64,000 nt of DNA from Moraxellaceae bacterium (GTDB taxonomy: Bacteria > Pseudomonadota > Gammaproteobacteria > Pseudomonadales > Moraxellaceae): contig JAJFBF010000002.1 of assembly GCA_020697295.1 (NCBI GenBank), forward strand, positions 1-64,000. The letters are read 5' to 3'. Below are positions 11,272 to 22,034 of the stretch, piece after piece. Made by a program: the position numbers and the translations under genes. Position 1 is the stretch's first letter. The number at the start of each line of letters is the position of its first letter. The notes beneath the pieces were generated by a model. It had not been told where the DNA came from and ran no database searches. It was given only the letters and a program-made list of their open reading frames with translations.

Positions 11272-13083
11272 GTGGCATCCTTGCCCAGACTATTCCTGCA
11301 CACCTGCTTCACGGTTCTCCTGGCCCTGTTCCCGCTGGCGGATGCCGTCGCCGCCGACATTACCGCGCTGCGCTCCTGGCGTGCGCCCGACAACACCCGT
11401 TTCGTGATCGATCTCAGCGGACCGGTGCAGTACCGGCTCAGCCCCGACAGCACCCCGGCGCGCGTGGTGGTCGACATCGACGGCGCCCGCCCGACCGGGC
11501 CGCTGGCCCTGCCGGCCGTGCAGGCGCCGCTCAAGTCCCTGCGCCTGGAACCGACGCCCCGCGGACAGCGCCTCGTGATCGAGACCACGATCGAGTTGCT
11601 GCCCAAGATCTTCCAGCTCCCGCCCAACGAGAAATACGGCCATCGTCTCGTGCTCGACCTCTTCGAAAAAACCTCGCCGCGCCTGGCGCTGCCGGAGAAG
11701 ATGCTGAACGCAAGCGGGCCTGCCGCGAGCCCGTCTCCCGCAAAGCCGGGTACGCCGACCCTGATTACCGTTCGGCCGCCGCCCCTGCCTTCCGCCGCGC
11801 TGCCGGGTGAGGGCGCGCAGCCACCGGAGAGCTCTCCGCTGGTGACAGTGGCCCCGGCGGTGCCTGCCGCTATCACGGGCGGCACGTCCGCGCCTGTGGG
11901 CACGGATGTGCCGGGCCGGACCGCCGAGGGCGATGCGGCTGCGCTGCGGCCCTCGCCGCCCGAGCTCCAGCCCGAGCCCCAGGCGCCGGAAAAATACGAC
12001 GCCCGCCGCTTCCGCAACATCATCGTGGCCATCGACGCGGGCCACGGCGGCGACGATCCGGGCGCCATCGGCCAGGACGGCACCTATGAAAAGCACATTA
12101 CGCTGGCCATTGCGCGCGAACTGCAGGCCCGGCTCGAGGCCGAGCCGGGCATCACCGCCGTGCTGACCCGCACCGGCGATTACTTCATTCCACTGCAGGA
12201 GCGCCGCCGGCTGGCGCGTTACCAGCACAAGGCCGACATCTTCGTGTCCATTCATGCCGACGCCGCCGAGAACCGGGCCGCGCGCGGCGCCTCCGTGTTC
12301 GCGCTGTCGCTGAAGGGCGCCGGCACCGCCACCTCGCGCTTCGCGCGCATGCTCGCCGAGCGTGAAAACCGCGCCGACCTGATCGGTGGCGCCTCCCTGG
12401 AAAGCGAGGACAATGTGTTGCGCAACGTGCTCGCCGACATGGTCGTGGCCGGCTCGCTGGAGCACAGCCTGCACATGGGCCGCAACATCCTCCAGGGCCT
12501 GGGGCGCATCGGGAAGCTGCATAGTCCGCGTGTGGAACAGGCCGGCTTTGCGGTGCTGAAGGAGCCCGGCATGATGTCGCTGCTGGTCGAGACCGGCTTC
12601 ATCTCCAATCCCGACGAGGAGAAGAGGCTGTCTTCGCGCCAGTACCAGCAGGAACTCGCCGCGGCGGTGGCGGCGGGTGTGCGCCGCTACTGCCTGCAGT
12701 TTCCCGCCCCCGCGACCTACTTTGCCTGGCATGTCGACCGCAGCCGTGCCGTGGCCGCGGAGCGCGCGCCGCGGCGCGCCTCCCCGTCAGCCGCTGCCGC
12801 CAATGGCACGGGTGGCGCGACTCCGGCCGCCAGGGGCGCCGTGGCCGACACGCCCGTGCCGGTGCTGGTCACCACGGCGGCCGGCCGGCCCGGTGCCGAG
12901 CGGTCGCTCGCGTCCGGCGAGCCGGAGGCGCCACGGTACCGCACGCACCGCGTCAGCCGCGGCGACAGCCTGACGCGCCTGGCCGCGCAGTACGGCGTGC
13001 CCATGGCCACCTTGCGTGACACCAACCGCCTGCGCGACGACAACCTGAAAATCGGCCAGACTCTCAAGATCCCCGTGAACTGA
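11272..13083 (+). CDS. amiB: N-acetylmuramoyl-L-alanine amidase AmiB with AMIN and LysM domains
   Basis: 603 residues from GTG 11272, two bases after tsaE. It splits septal peptidoglycan in the periplasm. A signal peptide of about 30 residues (VASLPRLFLHTCF..., ending near AVAA) is followed by an AMIN domain (about 35-140), a long Pro/Ala-rich linker, the Zn-amidase domain (IDAGHGGDDPGAIG, YEKHITL, SIHADA, LVETGFISNP supply the His/Glu ligands), another low-complexity linker and one C-terminal LysM (YRTHRVSRGDSLTRLAAQYG). An in-frame extension to 11128 would bury the signal peptide and was rejected. It is followed by mutL seven bases on, the usual amiB-mutL order. Confidence 0.95.
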   Translation: MASLPRLFLHTCFTVLLALFPLADAVAADITALRSWRAPDNTRFVIDLSGPVQYRLSPDSTPARVVVDIDGARPTGPLALPAVQAPLKSLRLEPTPRGQRLVIETTIELLPKIFQLPPNEKYGHRLVLDLFEKTSPRLALPEKMLNASGPAASPSPAKPGTPTLITVRPPPLPSAALPGEGAQPPESSPLVTVAPAVPAAITGGTSAPVGTDVPGRTAEGDAAALRPSPPELQPEPQAPEKYDARRFRNIIVAIDAGHGGDDPGAIGQDGTYEKHITLAIARELQARLEAEPGITAVLTRTGDYFIPLQERRRLARYQHKADIFVSIHADAAENRAARGASVFALSLKGAGTATSRFARMLAERENRADLIGGASLESEDNVLRNVLADMVVAGSLEHSLHMGRNILQGLGRIGKLHSPRVEQAGFAVLKEPGMMSLLVETGFISNPDEEKRLSSRQYQQELAAAVAAGVRRYCLQFPAPATYFAWHVDRSRAVAAERAPRRASPSAAAANGTGGATPAARGAVADTPVPVLVTTAAGRPGAERSLASGEPEAPRYRTHRVSRGDSLTRLAAQYGVPMATLRDTNRLRDDNLKIGQTLKIPVN

Positions 13084-13089
13084 TCGCCC

Positions 13090-14976
13090 ATGTCCCGCAT
13101 CCTTCAACTCGATCTCCGCCTTGCCAACCAGATCGCCGCCGGCGAGGTGGTCGAGCGCCCGGCGTCCGTGGTCAAGGAGCTCGTCGAGAATGCACTCGAT
13201 GCGGGCAGCACCCGCATCGACATCGACGTGGAGCAGGGGGGCGTACGCCTGATCCGCGTGCGCGACAACGGCGAGGGCATCGCCCCCGACGATCTGCCAC
13301 TGGCGCTGGCGCGTCACGCCACCAGCAAGATTCACGACCTCGAGGATCTCGAGGCGGTCGCCACCCTGGGCTTTCGCGGTGAGGCCCTGGCCTCCATCGC
13401 CTCGGTGTCCCGCCTCGTGCTCACCAGCAGCCCGGATGGCAGCGGCGTCGGCCTGGCCGTGCGTTCGGAGGGCCGCGACATGGAGGCCGTGGTGGAGGCG
13501 GCCGCGCACCCGCAGGGCACCACCGTCGAAGTCCGGGACCTGTTTTTCAATACGCCCGCGCGCCGCAAGTTCCTGAAAAGCGACCAGACCGAATTCTCGC
13601 ACCTGGAAGAAACCGTGAAGCGCCTGGCGCTCGCCCATCCCGAGGTCGGTTTTACGCTCACCCACAACGGTCGCCAGGTCCATGGCCTGCGCGCCGCGCA
13701 GGAAGAGGCCGAATGGCGCCGCCGCCTGACCTCGCTCTGCGGTGCGAGCTTCATGGAGCATGCGGTGCCCCTGCAGATAGAGAGCGGCGGCCTGCAGTTG
13801 CGCGGCTGGATCGGCCTGCCCACATTCTCGCGCTCGCAGGCCGACCTGCAGTATTTCTACGTGAACGGGCGCATGGTGCGCGATCGCGTGGTCATCCATG
13901 CCGTGCGCCAGGCCTATGCCGATGTGCTCTTCCACGGCCGCCACCCGGCCTATGTGCTGTTCTTCGAGCTCGACCCCGGCGCGGTCGACGTCAACGTGCA
14001 TCCCACCAAGCACGAGGTGCGCTTCCGCGAGCAGCGCTCCGTGCATGACTTCCTGTTTCGCAGCCTGCACCGCGTGATCGCGGAGCTGAAGCCGAAAGAC
14101 CAGGCGCCGGCCGCCACCAGCGCGCCGGATTCGCTCGCTCCCGGACTGCGCGAGCAGGGCGCGCTGTCGCTGCCCAACGCGCGCGCGGCGGACTCCGGTT
14201 GGGCCGCCGCCTTCGCGCCCGGGCTTGCGGCGGCGGCAGACAACACTGCTGCCGCCGCAAGCCGTGCCGTTGGCTTTGCCGGAAGCGCCTTCACGGGCAC
14301 CGGTGCCGGCAACGATCCCGCCGCCTTTGCGCCGGCCTTCGAGTTCCAGCGTCCCGTGCCCGGCCTGCCGGTGGAGGAGCGCCCCGGCGCCGCGCCGCCG
14401 CTCGGTTTTGCGCTCGGCCAGTTGCACGGCATCTACATCCTGGCGCAAAGCGCCGAGGGCCTCATCGTCGTCGACATGCACGCCGCCCACGAGCGCATCA
14501 CTTACGAGCGGCTCAAGAACAGCGTCGATGCCGGTACGCTGGCGGCGCAGCCCCTGCTGGTGCCGCTGTCGCTCGCGGTCAGCACGCGCGAGGCCGACCT
14601 CGCCGAAGGCGAGCAGGAGTTTTTCCGCGGCCTCGGCTTCGAGCTCGAGCGCATGGGGCCGGAAACCCTGCTGGTGCGCGCCGTGCCGGTGCTGCTCGGG
14701 CAGGCTCGTGCGGAGGCCCTGGTGCGCGACGTGCTGGCCGACCTGGCAGTGCATGGCAGTACCCGCCGCATCGAGGAAACCCGCAACGAACTGCTCGCCA
14801 CCATGGCCTGCCACGGCAGCGTCCGCGCCGGGCGCCAGCTGTCGCTGACGGAAATGAACGCCCTGCTGCGCGACATGGAGGCCACCGAGCGCTCCGGGCA
14901 GTGCAACCACGGCCGCCCCACCTGGGCCCGCCTCACCCTCAAGGATCTCGACCGCCTCTTCCTGCGCGGCCGCTAG
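13090..14976 (+). CDS. mutL: DNA mismatch repair protein MutL
   Basis: 628 residues. It couples MutS mismatch recognition to strand incision. The N-terminal GHKL ATPase shows [37 protein letters not shown] and [10 protein letters not shown]; the [12 protein letters not shown] and [13 protein letters not shown] motifs follow. A variable Ala-rich linker (about 350-430) leads to the C-terminal dimerisation domain ([36 protein letters not shown]). The CxxC-type endonuclease metal motif is not evident, fitting a MutH-dependent or nicking-deficient form (inference). Last gene of the nnr-tsaE-amiB-mutL run. Confidence 0.97.
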   Translation: MSRILQLDLRLANQIAAGEVVERPASVVKELVENALDAGSTRIDIDVEQGGVRLIRVRDNGEGIAPDDLPLALARHATSKIHDLEDLEAVATLGFRGEALASIASVSRLVLTSSPDGSGVGLAVRSEGRDMEAVVEAAAHPQGTTVEVRDLFFNTPARRKFLKSDQTEFSHLEETVKRLALAHPEVGFTLTHNGRQVHGLRAAQEEAEWRRRLTSLCGASFMEHAVPLQIESGGLQLRGWIGLPTFSRSQADLQYFYVNGRMVRDRVVIHAVRQAYADVLFHGRHPAYVLFFELDPGAVDVNVHPTKHEVRFREQRSVHDFLFRSLHRVIAELKPKDQAPAATSAPDSLAPGLREQGALSLPNARAADSGWAAAFAPGLAAAADNTAAAASRAVGFAGSAFTGTGAGNDPAAFAPAFEFQRPVPGLPVEERPGAAPPLGFALGQLHGIYILAQSAEGLIVVDMHAAHERITYERLKNSVDAGTLAAQPLLVPLSLAVSTREADLAEGEQEFFRGLGFELERMGPETLLVRAVPVLLGQARAEALVRDVLADLAVHGSTRRIEETRNELLATMACHGSVRAGRQLSLTEMNALLRDMEATERSGQCNHGRPTWARLTLKDLDRLFLRGR

Positions 14977-15241
14977 CGTGGTCGCCTTGATGCCTGTCCC
15001 GGCAGGCCGCCCGGTATTATTGGTCGGGATAAATCCCGATCGGCGGCAACAGCCATCAAGAACCTGTCCTGATTTGCAGGGTGCAGAATGCCCTGCTGAA
15101 ATGAATTCTCAGCCAAATACGAAAAAGTGCTGAGGGCGATCCCCCGGGTTCTGGATTCTTATACGCAAGACAGCGCAGAAGGCGCCGGTCGCCGTTTCAC
15201 AGGACGTGAAACGAAAATATCGCCTCAGGGAGGACGGCTGA
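14977..15241. other. Intergenic region upstream of hybrid kinase
   Basis: 265 bp without a gene. Two hairpins are visible: TCGGGAT-aa-ATCCCGA near 15022-15038, just after mutL but with no T-run, and GTTTCAC-agga-(C)GTGAAAC near 15194-15213 in the leader of the kinase. GGAGG lies eight bases upstream of the kinase ATG. A promoter is expected here but no box is convincing. Confidence 0.5.
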
Positions 15242-17035
15242 ATGGATGCAGCCTCGACAAGCGGAACGGCCAGCCTGGCCGACCTGCGCCGCGGCAGGCT
15301 CATGCTGCTGCTCATTGCGATCGCCTGGAGCCACTACGCCGCCATGGTCTGGTTGAGCCATGGCTTCAATCCCCTGCACCTCGTCAATCTCACCGCCGCG
15401 GCGCTGTGCCTGGCGATCCGTGCCTGGGTCGTCCGCGGCGGCGGGCAAGCCCGCCTCGAGTTCGCCTGTCACCTGGGCGCCGCCGTGAACCTGGCCACCA
15501 TCGTCATCCTGGCGCTGTTCACCGGGCAGGCCTCGGCGTTCATGGCCTGGTTCCTGGCGCTTATCCCGCTCACCATCGCGTTTGTCGGCAACGTGCGCAT
15601 GGCCCTGCTCTGGACCGTGCTGTCGGCGGCGGCGGTATTGCTGCTGAGCGCAAGTGAGTACTGGATTTCCATTCCGCCGCAAATCCAGCCGGGCAGCAAT
15701 TACGAAAGCCTTTGCCGCCTGGTGCTGGTGCTGCTCTGCGGTGGCATCGGCATCGTGTCGCGCGCCACCAGTGAACACCACATCCATGAACTGCAGGCAC
15801 AAAAGGCCGTCATCAGTGGCCAGGCACGCGTCCTGGGCGACGCCCTGGTCGCCGAGCAAAAAGCCAAGCGTGCCGCCGAGTCCGCCAACAGCGCCAAGTC
15901 CGGCTTCCTGGCCACCATGAGCCACGAGATCCGAACGCCGCTCAATGGCGTCATCGGTCTCAATACCCTCCTGCTCGAGACCGAGCTCGACGAGGAGCAG
16001 CGGCGGATGGTCGAGCTGGCGCGTATTTCCGGCGAATCGTTGCTGCGCCTGCTGAACGACATGCTGGATTTTTCCAAGATTGAATCGGGCCGCTTCGAAC
16101 TCGAGTCGACGGATTTCGAGCCCGGGCGCCTTTGCCAGGAAGTGCTGGACTGTCTCGGTGGCGCCGCCCGCGCAAAGGGCCTCGCCTTGCGTCTGGATCT
16201 GTCGCCGGGGGTGCCGGGCCTGTTGCGTGGCGACGCCGGCCGTATGCGCCAGGTCCTCGTCAACCTGGTCAGCAATGCCGTGAAATTCACCGCCGCGGGC
16301 GAGGTCCTGCTGCAGGTGCGCTACTGCAGTGACAGCAATGGCCTGGGCTGGCTGGGCATCGAGGTCCGCGACACCGGCATCGGCATCGCTCCGGAAGACA
16401 TGGCCCGCCTGTTCACGCCCTTTACCCAGGTCGACTCCTCCACCACGCGCAAATACGGCGGTACCGGCCTCGGCCTCACCATCAGCAAGCGCCTGTGCGA
16501 GCTCATGGGCGGCACCATTCGCGTCACCAGCACGGCCGGCCTGGGCAGCAGCTTCCGCGTCGACTTGCCCTTCGCCCCCGCCATTGCGGTCACGGCGGCG
16601 GTCCCGCGCTGCCCGGACAACACCGGCCAGCCCGAGCGGGTGTCCCTGGCGCGGCCGGTGCGCGTGCTGGTGGCCGAGGACAATCCGGTGAACCAGGTCG
16701 TGGCCGGCGCCATGCTGAAACGACTCGGCATCCAGGCCGATGTCGTCGACAACGGCCTCGATGCGGTCGCGGCCATGGAGTCCCGCAACTACGATCTCGT
16801 CCTGATGGATTGCCGCATGCCGGTCATGGATGGCTACGAGGCCTGCCGCACCATCCGCCAGCGCGAGGACGGCCGCGCACACACCCCCATCATCGCCATG
16901 ACGGCCAGCGCCATCCAGGGGGACCGGGAGCTCTGCCTGGCGGTGGGCATGGACGATTACCTTGCCAAGCCGGTCCGCCTCACCGACCTCGGCAGCATGC
17001 TGCGGCGCTGGTTGCCGGCGACGGCGGCGCTATAG
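15242..17035 (+). CDS. Hybrid sensor histidine kinase/response regulator, membrane-bound
   Basis: 597 residues with a GGAGG ribosome site. Residues 20-175 form about five or six membrane segments and no periplasmic domain, so it probably senses through the membrane. A coiled linker (180-220) leads to HisKA with phospho-His228 ([15 protein letters not shown]), then HATPase_c ([26 protein letters not shown]) and a C-terminal receiver domain ([10 protein letters not shown], phospho-Asp523 in [12 protein letters not shown] in LAKPV). No separate output regulator or Hpt gene is adjacent, so its partner is unknown. It lies between mutL and miaA, where a kinase is not part of the usual core order. 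Confidence 0.9.
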   Translation: MDAASTSGTASLADLRRGRLMLLLIAIAWSHYAAMVWLSHGFNPLHLVNLTAAALCLAIRAWVVRGGGQARLEFACHLGAAVNLATIVILALFTGQASAFMAWFLALIPLTIAFVGNVRMALLWTVLSAAAVLLLSASEYWISIPPQIQPGSNYESLCRLVLVLLCGGIGIVSRATSEHHIHELQAQKAVISGQARVLGDALVAEQKAKRAAESANSAKSGFLATMSHEIRTPLNGVIGLNTLLLETELDEEQRRMVELARISGESLLRLLNDMLDFSKIESGRFELESTDFEPGRLCQEVLDCLGGAARAKGLALRLDLSPGVPGLLRGDAGRMRQVLVNLVSNAVKFTAAGEVLLQVRYCSDSNGLGWLGIEVRDTGIGIAPEDMARLFTPFTQVDSSTTRKYGGTGLGLTISKRLCELMGGTIRVTSTAGLGSSFRVDLPFAPAIAVTAAVPRCPDNTGQPERVSLARPVRVLVAEDNPVNQVVAGAMLKRLGIQADVVDNGLDAVAAMESRNYDLVLMDCRMPVMDGYEACRTIRQREDGRAHTPIIAMTASAIQGDRELCLAVGMDDYLAKPVRLTDLGSMLRRWLPATAAL

Positions 17036-17075
17036 AATCGCGCCTCCAGCCGCTTCCAGGGGCGCCACGCCCGCC

Positions 17076-18035
17076 ATGCCTTCGCACCTGCCGCCTGCCA
17101 TCCTGCTCATGGGACCCACCGCCTCGGGCAAGACGAAGCTTGCCATCGAGCTGGTCGAGCGCGGGCCCTTCGACATCATTTCCGTCGACTCCGGCATGGT
17201 CTACCGCGGCATGGACATCGGCACCGCCAAGCCCGATGCCGCCACCCTGGCCCGCGCCCCGCACCGCCTGATCGATATCCGCGATCCGGCCTGCGCCTAT
17301 TCGGCCGCCGAGTTCCGCCAGGACGCCCTCGCCGCGATGGCCGAGAGCTCCGCGGCCGGCCGCATTCCGTTGCTGGTCGGCGGCACCATGCTCTATTTCA
17401 AGGTGCTGCTGGAGGGCCTGGCGCCCATGCCGGAGGCTGACCCCGGGCTGCGCGCCCGCCTCGAGGCCGAGGCCGCCCGCCTGGGCTGGCCGGCCCTGCA
17501 CGCCCGCCTCGCCACTGTCGATCCGGCCAGCGCCGCCCGGCTGGGGTCCAATGACGCCCAGCGCCTGCAGCGCGCCCTTGAAGTGTGGGAGTTGACCGGC
17601 AAGCCGCTGTCGCAGTGGCATGCCGAGCAGCCGCCGGTGGCGCCGCCCCCCTACCGGATGGTGCAGGTGGCGCTGATGCCCCCGGAGCGGGCCGCCCTGC
17701 ACGCGCGCATCGAGCACCGCTTCGACGAAATGCTGGAGATGGGCCTGGTCGACGAAGTGGCCCGGCTCAAGGCCCGGCCCGACCTGCATGCCGGGCTGCC
17801 GTCCCTGAAGGCGGTGGGCTATGCCCAGGTCTGGGCTTACCTGGACGGGGCCTGCGATGCCGCCGAGATGCGCCTGCGCGGGATTTACGCCACGCGCCAG
17901 CTCGCCAAGCGTCAGCACACCTGGCTACGTCGTTTTCAGCAGGCGGCCTGCTACGATGGCGCACATGAAGGACTAGCCGGACTGCTCTTGAAAAACTGGC
18001 AGGCAGACAGCACATTAGCTTCTACGCGGGGGTGA
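17076..18035 (+). CDS. miaA: tRNA dimethylallyltransferase MiaA
   Basis: 319 residues from ATG 17076. It prenylates A37 of tRNAs reading UNN codons, the first step to ms2i6A. The P-loop [15 protein letters not shown] is at the N-terminus; [37 protein letters not shown] and the C-terminal [15 protein letters not shown] are diagnostic. An in-frame extension to 16962 overlaps the kinase gene and was not used. A terminator-like hairpin separates it from hfq, though miaA and hfq are classically linked. Confidence 0.96.
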   Translation: MPSHLPPAILLMGPTASGKTKLAIELVERGPFDIISVDSGMVYRGMDIGTAKPDAATLARAPHRLIDIRDPACAYSAAEFRQDALAAMAESSAAGRIPLLVGGTMLYFKVLLEGLAPMPEADPGLRARLEAEAARLGWPALHARLATVDPASAARLGSNDAQRLQRALEVWELTGKPLSQWHAEQPPVAPPPYRMVQVALMPPERAALHARIEHRFDEMLEMGLVDEVARLKARPDLHAGLPSLKAVGYAQVWAYLDGACDAAEMRLRGIYATRQLAKRQHTWLRRFQQAACYDGAHEGLAGLLLKNWQADSTLASTRG

Positions 18036-18113
18036 TTGCCCCGGCGTCCCCGGATGCACCGGCCCTGGCCGGTGGACAAACGGGTCCTTGGGACCTGCCA
18101 TCCGAGCTTCGCG

Positions 18114-18135
18114 TCGCCCGGTCGGGCGAATTTTT
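18114..18135 (+). terminator. Rho-independent terminator after miaA
   Basis: Stem TCGCCC / GGGCGA around GGTC, then A and five T's. Short but well formed; it could attenuate miaA read-through into hfq. Confidence 0.65.
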
Positions 18136-18182
18136 GCGCTTTGATTTTTTAGCCCGTTTTGGGCCCCCAATAGGAGAACATC

Positions 18183-18500
18183 ATGTCCAAAGGACAAACG
18201 TTGCAGGATCCTTTCCTGAATGCCCTGCGCAAGGAGCGCATCCCGGTGTCGATTTTCCTCGTCAACGGCATCAAGCTGCAGGGCCAGATCGAGTCCTTTG
18301 ACCAGTACGTCGTGCTGCTCAAGAACACCGTCAGCCAGATGGTCTACAAACACGCGATTTCCACGGTCGTGCCGGCCCGCAACCCGCGCGCCACGGTGCC
18401 CGGCGGCGCTCACGGCGCTGCTGCCGGCGGCTTCCAGGCCCCGGGTGGCATGCAGGATGACGATGCCTTCGAGGAAACCGATCGCCAGCCCAATTTCTGA
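18183..18500 (+). CDS. hfq: RNA chaperone Hfq
   Basis: 105 residues. Hexameric Sm-like chaperone for small RNA-mRNA pairing. The Sm1 block [18 protein letters not shown], then [17 protein letters not shown] and the Sm2 core [12 protein letters not shown] are almost invariant. The C-terminal tail is longer and Gly/Ala-rich, with an acidic end ([14 protein letters not shown]). Ribosome site AGGAGA eight bases upstream. It lies between miaA and hflX and has its own strong terminator. Confidence 0.98.
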   Translation: MSKGQTLQDPFLNALRKERIPVSIFLVNGIKLQGQIESFDQYVVLLKNTVSQMVYKHAISTVVPARNPRATVPGGAHGAAAGGFQAPGGMQDDDAFEETDRQPNF

Positions 18501-18535
18501 GGCCAGGCTGACCGGCCGCGCCGGTTGATCGTTCT

Positions 18536-18566
18536 GCAGCGCCGCCTCCTGGCGGCGTTGCTTTTT
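18536..18566 (+). terminator. Strong Rho-independent terminator after hfq
   Basis: An 11-bp stem (GCAGCGCCGCC with GGCGGCGTTGC, one G-U pair), TCCT loop and five T's. It separates hfq from hflX. Confidence 0.85.
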
Positions 18567-18673
18567 GCGCCCCCGTCCGGCGCTGGCCGCCGGGGGCTGC
18601 GCTGGACCTGGTTCCGCCCGCGGCGGAGCCCCGGGGCAGGCTGCTCCGGCCGGCCCCCATGCGAGAGGTGGTA

Positions 18674-20068
18674 GTGGAGTTTTTCGAGCGTCACTCCGGT
18701 GGTGAAAAAGCGGTGCTGGTCCATCTCGACATGCGCGACGAGCGCCAGGAGGAGGACCTCGAGGAGTTTCGCCTGCTGGCCGACTCGGCCGGCGTCGCGA
18801 CCATGGGCATCGTGGGCGGCTCGCGCCAGCGCCCCGACCCCAAGTTCTTCGCCGGAACCGGCAAGGTCGAGGAAATCCGCGAGCTGGTGCAGGCGACCGA
18901 GGCCGAGGTCGTGCTCTTCGACCACGCCCTCACGCCCGCCCAGGAACGCAACCTCGAAAAGGCGCTCGAATGCCGCGTGCTCGATCGCACCGGCCTCATT
19001 CTCGACATCTTCGCGCAACGCGCGCGCACCTTCGAAGGCAAGCTGCAGGTGGAGCTCGCGCAGCTGCAGCACCTGGCCTCGCGCCTGGTGCGCGGCTGGA
19101 CCCATCTCGAGCGCCAGAAAGGCGGCATCGGCCTGCGCGGCCCGGGCGAAACCCAGCTCGAAACCGACCGTCGCCTGTTGCGCGCGCGCATCACCCACCT
19201 GCAGGAGCGCCTCGACAAGGTGCGCCAGGTGCGCGCCCAGGGCCGCGCCTCGCGCCAGAAGGCGGCGGTGCCCACCGTGTCGCTGGTCGGCTATACCAAC
19301 GCCGGCAAGTCCACCCTCTTCAATCGCCTGACCAGCGCCGAGGTCTACGCGGCCAACCAGCTCTTTGCCACCCTCGATCCCACCTTGCGCCGGGTGCCGC
19401 TCGAAGGCTTCGGACCGGTGGTGCTGGCCGACACCGTGGGCTTTATCCGCCACCTGCCGCACCGCCTGGTCGACGCCTTCCGCGCCACGCTTGAGGAAAC
19501 CGCCCAGGCGGACCTGCTGCTGCATGTGGTGGATTGCGCCAGCACCGAGCGCGACCGCCAGATCGCCGCGGTCGACGAGGTGCTGGGCGAGGTCGGCGCC
19601 ACCGCGCCGGTGCTGCTCGTCTACAACAAGCTTGACCTGCTGGAGGCGCGCGAGCCGCGCATCGATCGCGACGACCTCGGCCGGCCGCTGGCGGTATGGG
19701 TGTCGGCGCGCGACGGGACCGGCTTTGACCTGCTGCGGCAGGCCATTGCCGAATGCCTGGGTCCACAGCGCTTCGAGGGTGAGCTGCTGCTGCCGGCGCG
19801 CCATGGCCGCCTGCGCGCGCGCCTGTTCGAGAGCGGGGCGGTGCTGCGCGAGACTATCGACGAGGAGGGCAATGCCCGCGTCTACCTGCGCCTGCCCCGT
19901 CCCGACCTGGAGCAATTGCTGCAGCGCGAGGGACTCGGTCTTGATGAGCTGCTGCCGCCGGAAGCCCGACTCGATGCGCTGGTGCGAGTCGATGCCGATG
20001 TGCCGGACTTGATGCCCGCTTCCACCTATCCCGGTGCCGTGGCTGAGCCGCCGGCATCCACCGACTAG
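18674..20068 (+). CDS. hflX: Ribosome-associated GTPase HflX
   Basis: 464 residues from GTG 18674 (MEFFERHSGGEKAVLVHLD after conversion), chosen because GAGAGG precedes it and the N-terminus then aligns with known HflX; ATG 18659 is the alternative. It splits or rescues ribosomes under stress. The N-terminal HflX domain (GSRQRPDPKFFAGTGKVEEI), the linker GGIGLRGPGETQLETDRR, and the G domain with G1 GYTNAGKSTLFNRL, DTVGFI and NKLD are all present, as is a C-terminal extension. First gene of the hflX-hflK-hflC run; 26 bases before hflK. Confidence 0.96.
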   Translation: MEFFERHSGGEKAVLVHLDMRDERQEEDLEEFRLLADSAGVATMGIVGGSRQRPDPKFFAGTGKVEEIRELVQATEAEVVLFDHALTPAQERNLEKALECRVLDRTGLILDIFAQRARTFEGKLQVELAQLQHLASRLVRGWTHLERQKGGIGLRGPGETQLETDRRLLRARITHLQERLDKVRQVRAQGRASRQKAAVPTVSLVGYTNAGKSTLFNRLTSAEVYAANQLFATLDPTLRRVPLEGFGPVVLADTVGFIRHLPHRLVDAFRATLEETAQADLLLHVVDCASTERDRQIAAVDEVLGEVGATAPVLLVYNKLDLLEAREPRIDRDDLGRPLAVWVSARDGTGFDLLRQAIAECLGPQRFEGELLLPARHGRLRARLFESGAVLRETIDEEGNARVYLRLPRPDLEQLLQREGLGLDELLPPEARLDALVRVDADVPDLMPASTYPGAVAEPPASTD

Positions 20069-20094
20069 GGCTCCGGCCCCAGGATCCGCAGTTC

Positions 20095-21132
20095 ATGGCA
20101 TGGAACGCGTCCGGCCAGAAACCCGGCAAGCCGTCGCCGGGTCCGCGTCCTCCTCCGGGCGGCGCGGGCTCGCCCCCGCCCGGGCTCGACGAGATGCTGC
20201 GCCGCCTTGGCGATTTCCTGGGCGAGGGGCCGCGCCCCGGCCGCCTGCTCCTGCTCGCGGGGCTGGCGCTGGTCTTCGTCTATGGCAGCCTCGGCGTGCA
20301 CCAGGTGGAGGAGGGCGAGCGCAGCCTGGTGCTGCGCAACGGGCGCCTGCATCAGGTGCAGGCGCCCGGTCTGCACTGGAACCCGCCGCTGATCGACACC
20401 TGGCGCCGCGTGAACATCGAAAGATTGCGTGAGGCGACGCTCAGCGCCGAGGTCATCAGCCGTGACGGGGACCTTGTCGCCGTCACGCTGGCCCTGCGCT
20501 ACCGCGTCGCCGATCCCGAGGCCTACCTGCTCGGCTTTCTCGATGCCGAAGCGGAATTGCTGCGCGCCACCGAGGCGGCGTTGCAGCAGGGCGCGTCGCG
20601 CCTGGCGGCGGCCGAGCTCACCGGTCCGGCCCAGCGCCGGCTCGTGGCCGGACTGCAGGCGGCGTTGGCCGCCCACCTGCGGGAGCGGCGCAGCGGGCTG
20701 GCCCTGGCCGGCCTCAGCCTGGTCAGCGTGCGTCCCCCCGCCGAGATCGAGGCCGCGGTGACCGAGGTCGAGCGCGCCCGCGCCGATATCCCTTTGCAAT
20801 TGCAAAAAGCCGACGAGGTTGCGCAAAAGGCCCTCCAGCGCAGTCGCGAGGAGGCCGCCCGCCAGGTCGCCGCCGCGGAGCGGGAGAAGGCCCGCGTCGT
20901 GCTGGAGGCGCGCGCCGATGCCCTGCGCCTCGGCGCCGCGATCGAGGCCGCCCGCGTCGCGCCCGCGGCGACCCGCCAGCGCCTGTATGAAGAAACCGTC
21001 GCCGATGTGCTGGCGCGCACGCCGACCGTGATCGTGGGCGAGGCCGGCCTGGCGCGGATAGGCGTCGAGCCGGCCCGCCTGCAGGCGCCCAGCCCCTTGC
21101 CGCCGCCCCCTGCGGGAGGAGGGCGGCCATGA
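20095..21132 (+). CDS. hflK: HflK, FtsH protease modulator (SPFH protein)
   Basis: 345 residues. A Gly/Pro-rich cytoplasmic N-terminus, one membrane anchor at about 51-68 (LLLLAGLALVFVYGSLGV), then the SPFH/band-7 domain in the periplasm (VEEGERSLVLRNGRL, VEVISRDGDLVAVTLALRYRV-type core) and a coiled coil rich in Ala/Glu/Arg (about 220-300). It forms a cage with HflC around FtsH. Its stop overlaps the hflC start (ATGA). Confidence 0.95.
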   Translation: MAWNASGQKPGKPSPGPRPPPGGAGSPPPGLDEMLRRLGDFLGEGPRPGRLLLLAGLALVFVYGSLGVHQVEEGERSLVLRNGRLHQVQAPGLHWNPPLIDTWRRVNIERLREATLSAEVISRDGDLVAVTLALRYRVADPEAYLLGFLDAEAELLRATEAALQQGASRLAAAELTGPAQRRLVAGLQAALAAHLRERRSGLALAGLSLVSVRPPAEIEAAVTEVERARADIPLQLQKADEVAQKALQRSREEAARQVAAAEREKARVVLEARADALRLGAAIEAARVAPAATRQRLYEETVADVLARTPTVIVGEAGLARIGVEPARLQAPSPLPPPPAGGGRP

Positions 21133-22034
21133 ACATGCGCCTGTTGAATGTCCTCGCCCTGGCCCTGCTGGGCATGCTGCTCGTGTTGAACAGCCGTACG
21201 GTGGTGTCGTCACCCGATCGCGGTGTCATGCTGCGCTTTGGCGAGATCACGCAGATTGGCCTGGCGCCGGGCGTTTACTGGCGCCTGCCCCTGGTCGACA
21301 CTATGCAGCGGGTCGACATGCGCACGCGCTTCAGTGACCTCGAGCGCGAGGACCATGCCGATGCGCAGGGTGACCTGCGTGGCGTCGAGGCCTGGGTGGT
21401 GTGGCGCATCCGCGACCTGCCGCGCTATTACCTGCGCACCGGCGCCGATCCGGCGCGCGCCACCGAACTTCTGCAGCCGGTGCTGCGCGAGGGGCTGCAG
21501 CGCGCTCTGGCAGCGACGACCTGGGCGGAGCAGCCGGCCGGGCCACCGGCGCCCGTGCTGCAAGGCATTGCCGCCGCCGGCAGTGCCCGGCTGCAGCGCG
21601 AACTCGGCATCGAGATTCTGTCGCTGCAGCTGCGCCGCGTGAGCCTGACGCCGCCGGTGCAGGCCACGGTCATCGAGCGCATGCGCCTGGCGCGTGAAAG
21701 CCAGGCCACCGCACTGCGCGCCGAGGCGCTGGAGCAGGCCCGGGCGGTAACCGCCGCTGCAGGGCAGGAGCAGCGTGCCGTACTGGATGCGGCCGTGCTG
21801 CAGGCCGAGCGGCTGCGCGACGAGGGCGCGCGCGAGGCGGAGGCCGTGCTGGCTGGCGTGGCGGCGCGCGATCCCGCCCTGGCGCGTTACTGGCGAGCGC
21901 TGGAAGCCTGGCGCCGGGGCTTTGGCAAGCCCGGCGACGTGCTGGTCCTGGCCGAGGACAGCGAACTCGCGGCCTTGCGCCGTAAACTTCATCTGGACAA
22001 GCCGGCGCCGCCTGCGCCGGGAGAAAAGAAATGA
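21129..22034 (+). CDS. hflC: HflC, FtsH protease modulator (SPFH protein)
   Basis: 301 residues. N-terminal membrane anchor at residues 4-22 (LLNVLALALLGMLLVLNS), SPFH domain (RGVMLRFGEITQIGLAPG; RVDMRTRFSDLEREDH) and C-terminal coiled coil. Partner of HflK. It starts by ATGA overlap with hflK and its stop overlaps the next gene's ATG in the same way, so the LrgA-like gene is translationally coupled to it. Confidence 0.95.
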   Translation: MNMRLLNVLALALLGMLLVLNSRTVVSSPDRGVMLRFGEITQIGLAPGVYWRLPLVDTMQRVDMRTRFSDLEREDHADAQGDLRGVEAWVVWRIRDLPRYYLRTGADPARATELLQPVLREGLQRALAATTWAEQPAGPPAPVLQGIAAAGSARLQRELGIEILSLQLRRVSLTPPVQATVIERMRLARESQATALRAEALEQARAVTAAAGQEQRAVLDAAVLQAERLRDEGAREAEAVLAGVAARDPALARYWRALEAWRRGFGKPGDVLVLAEDSELAALRRKLHLDKPAPPAPGEKK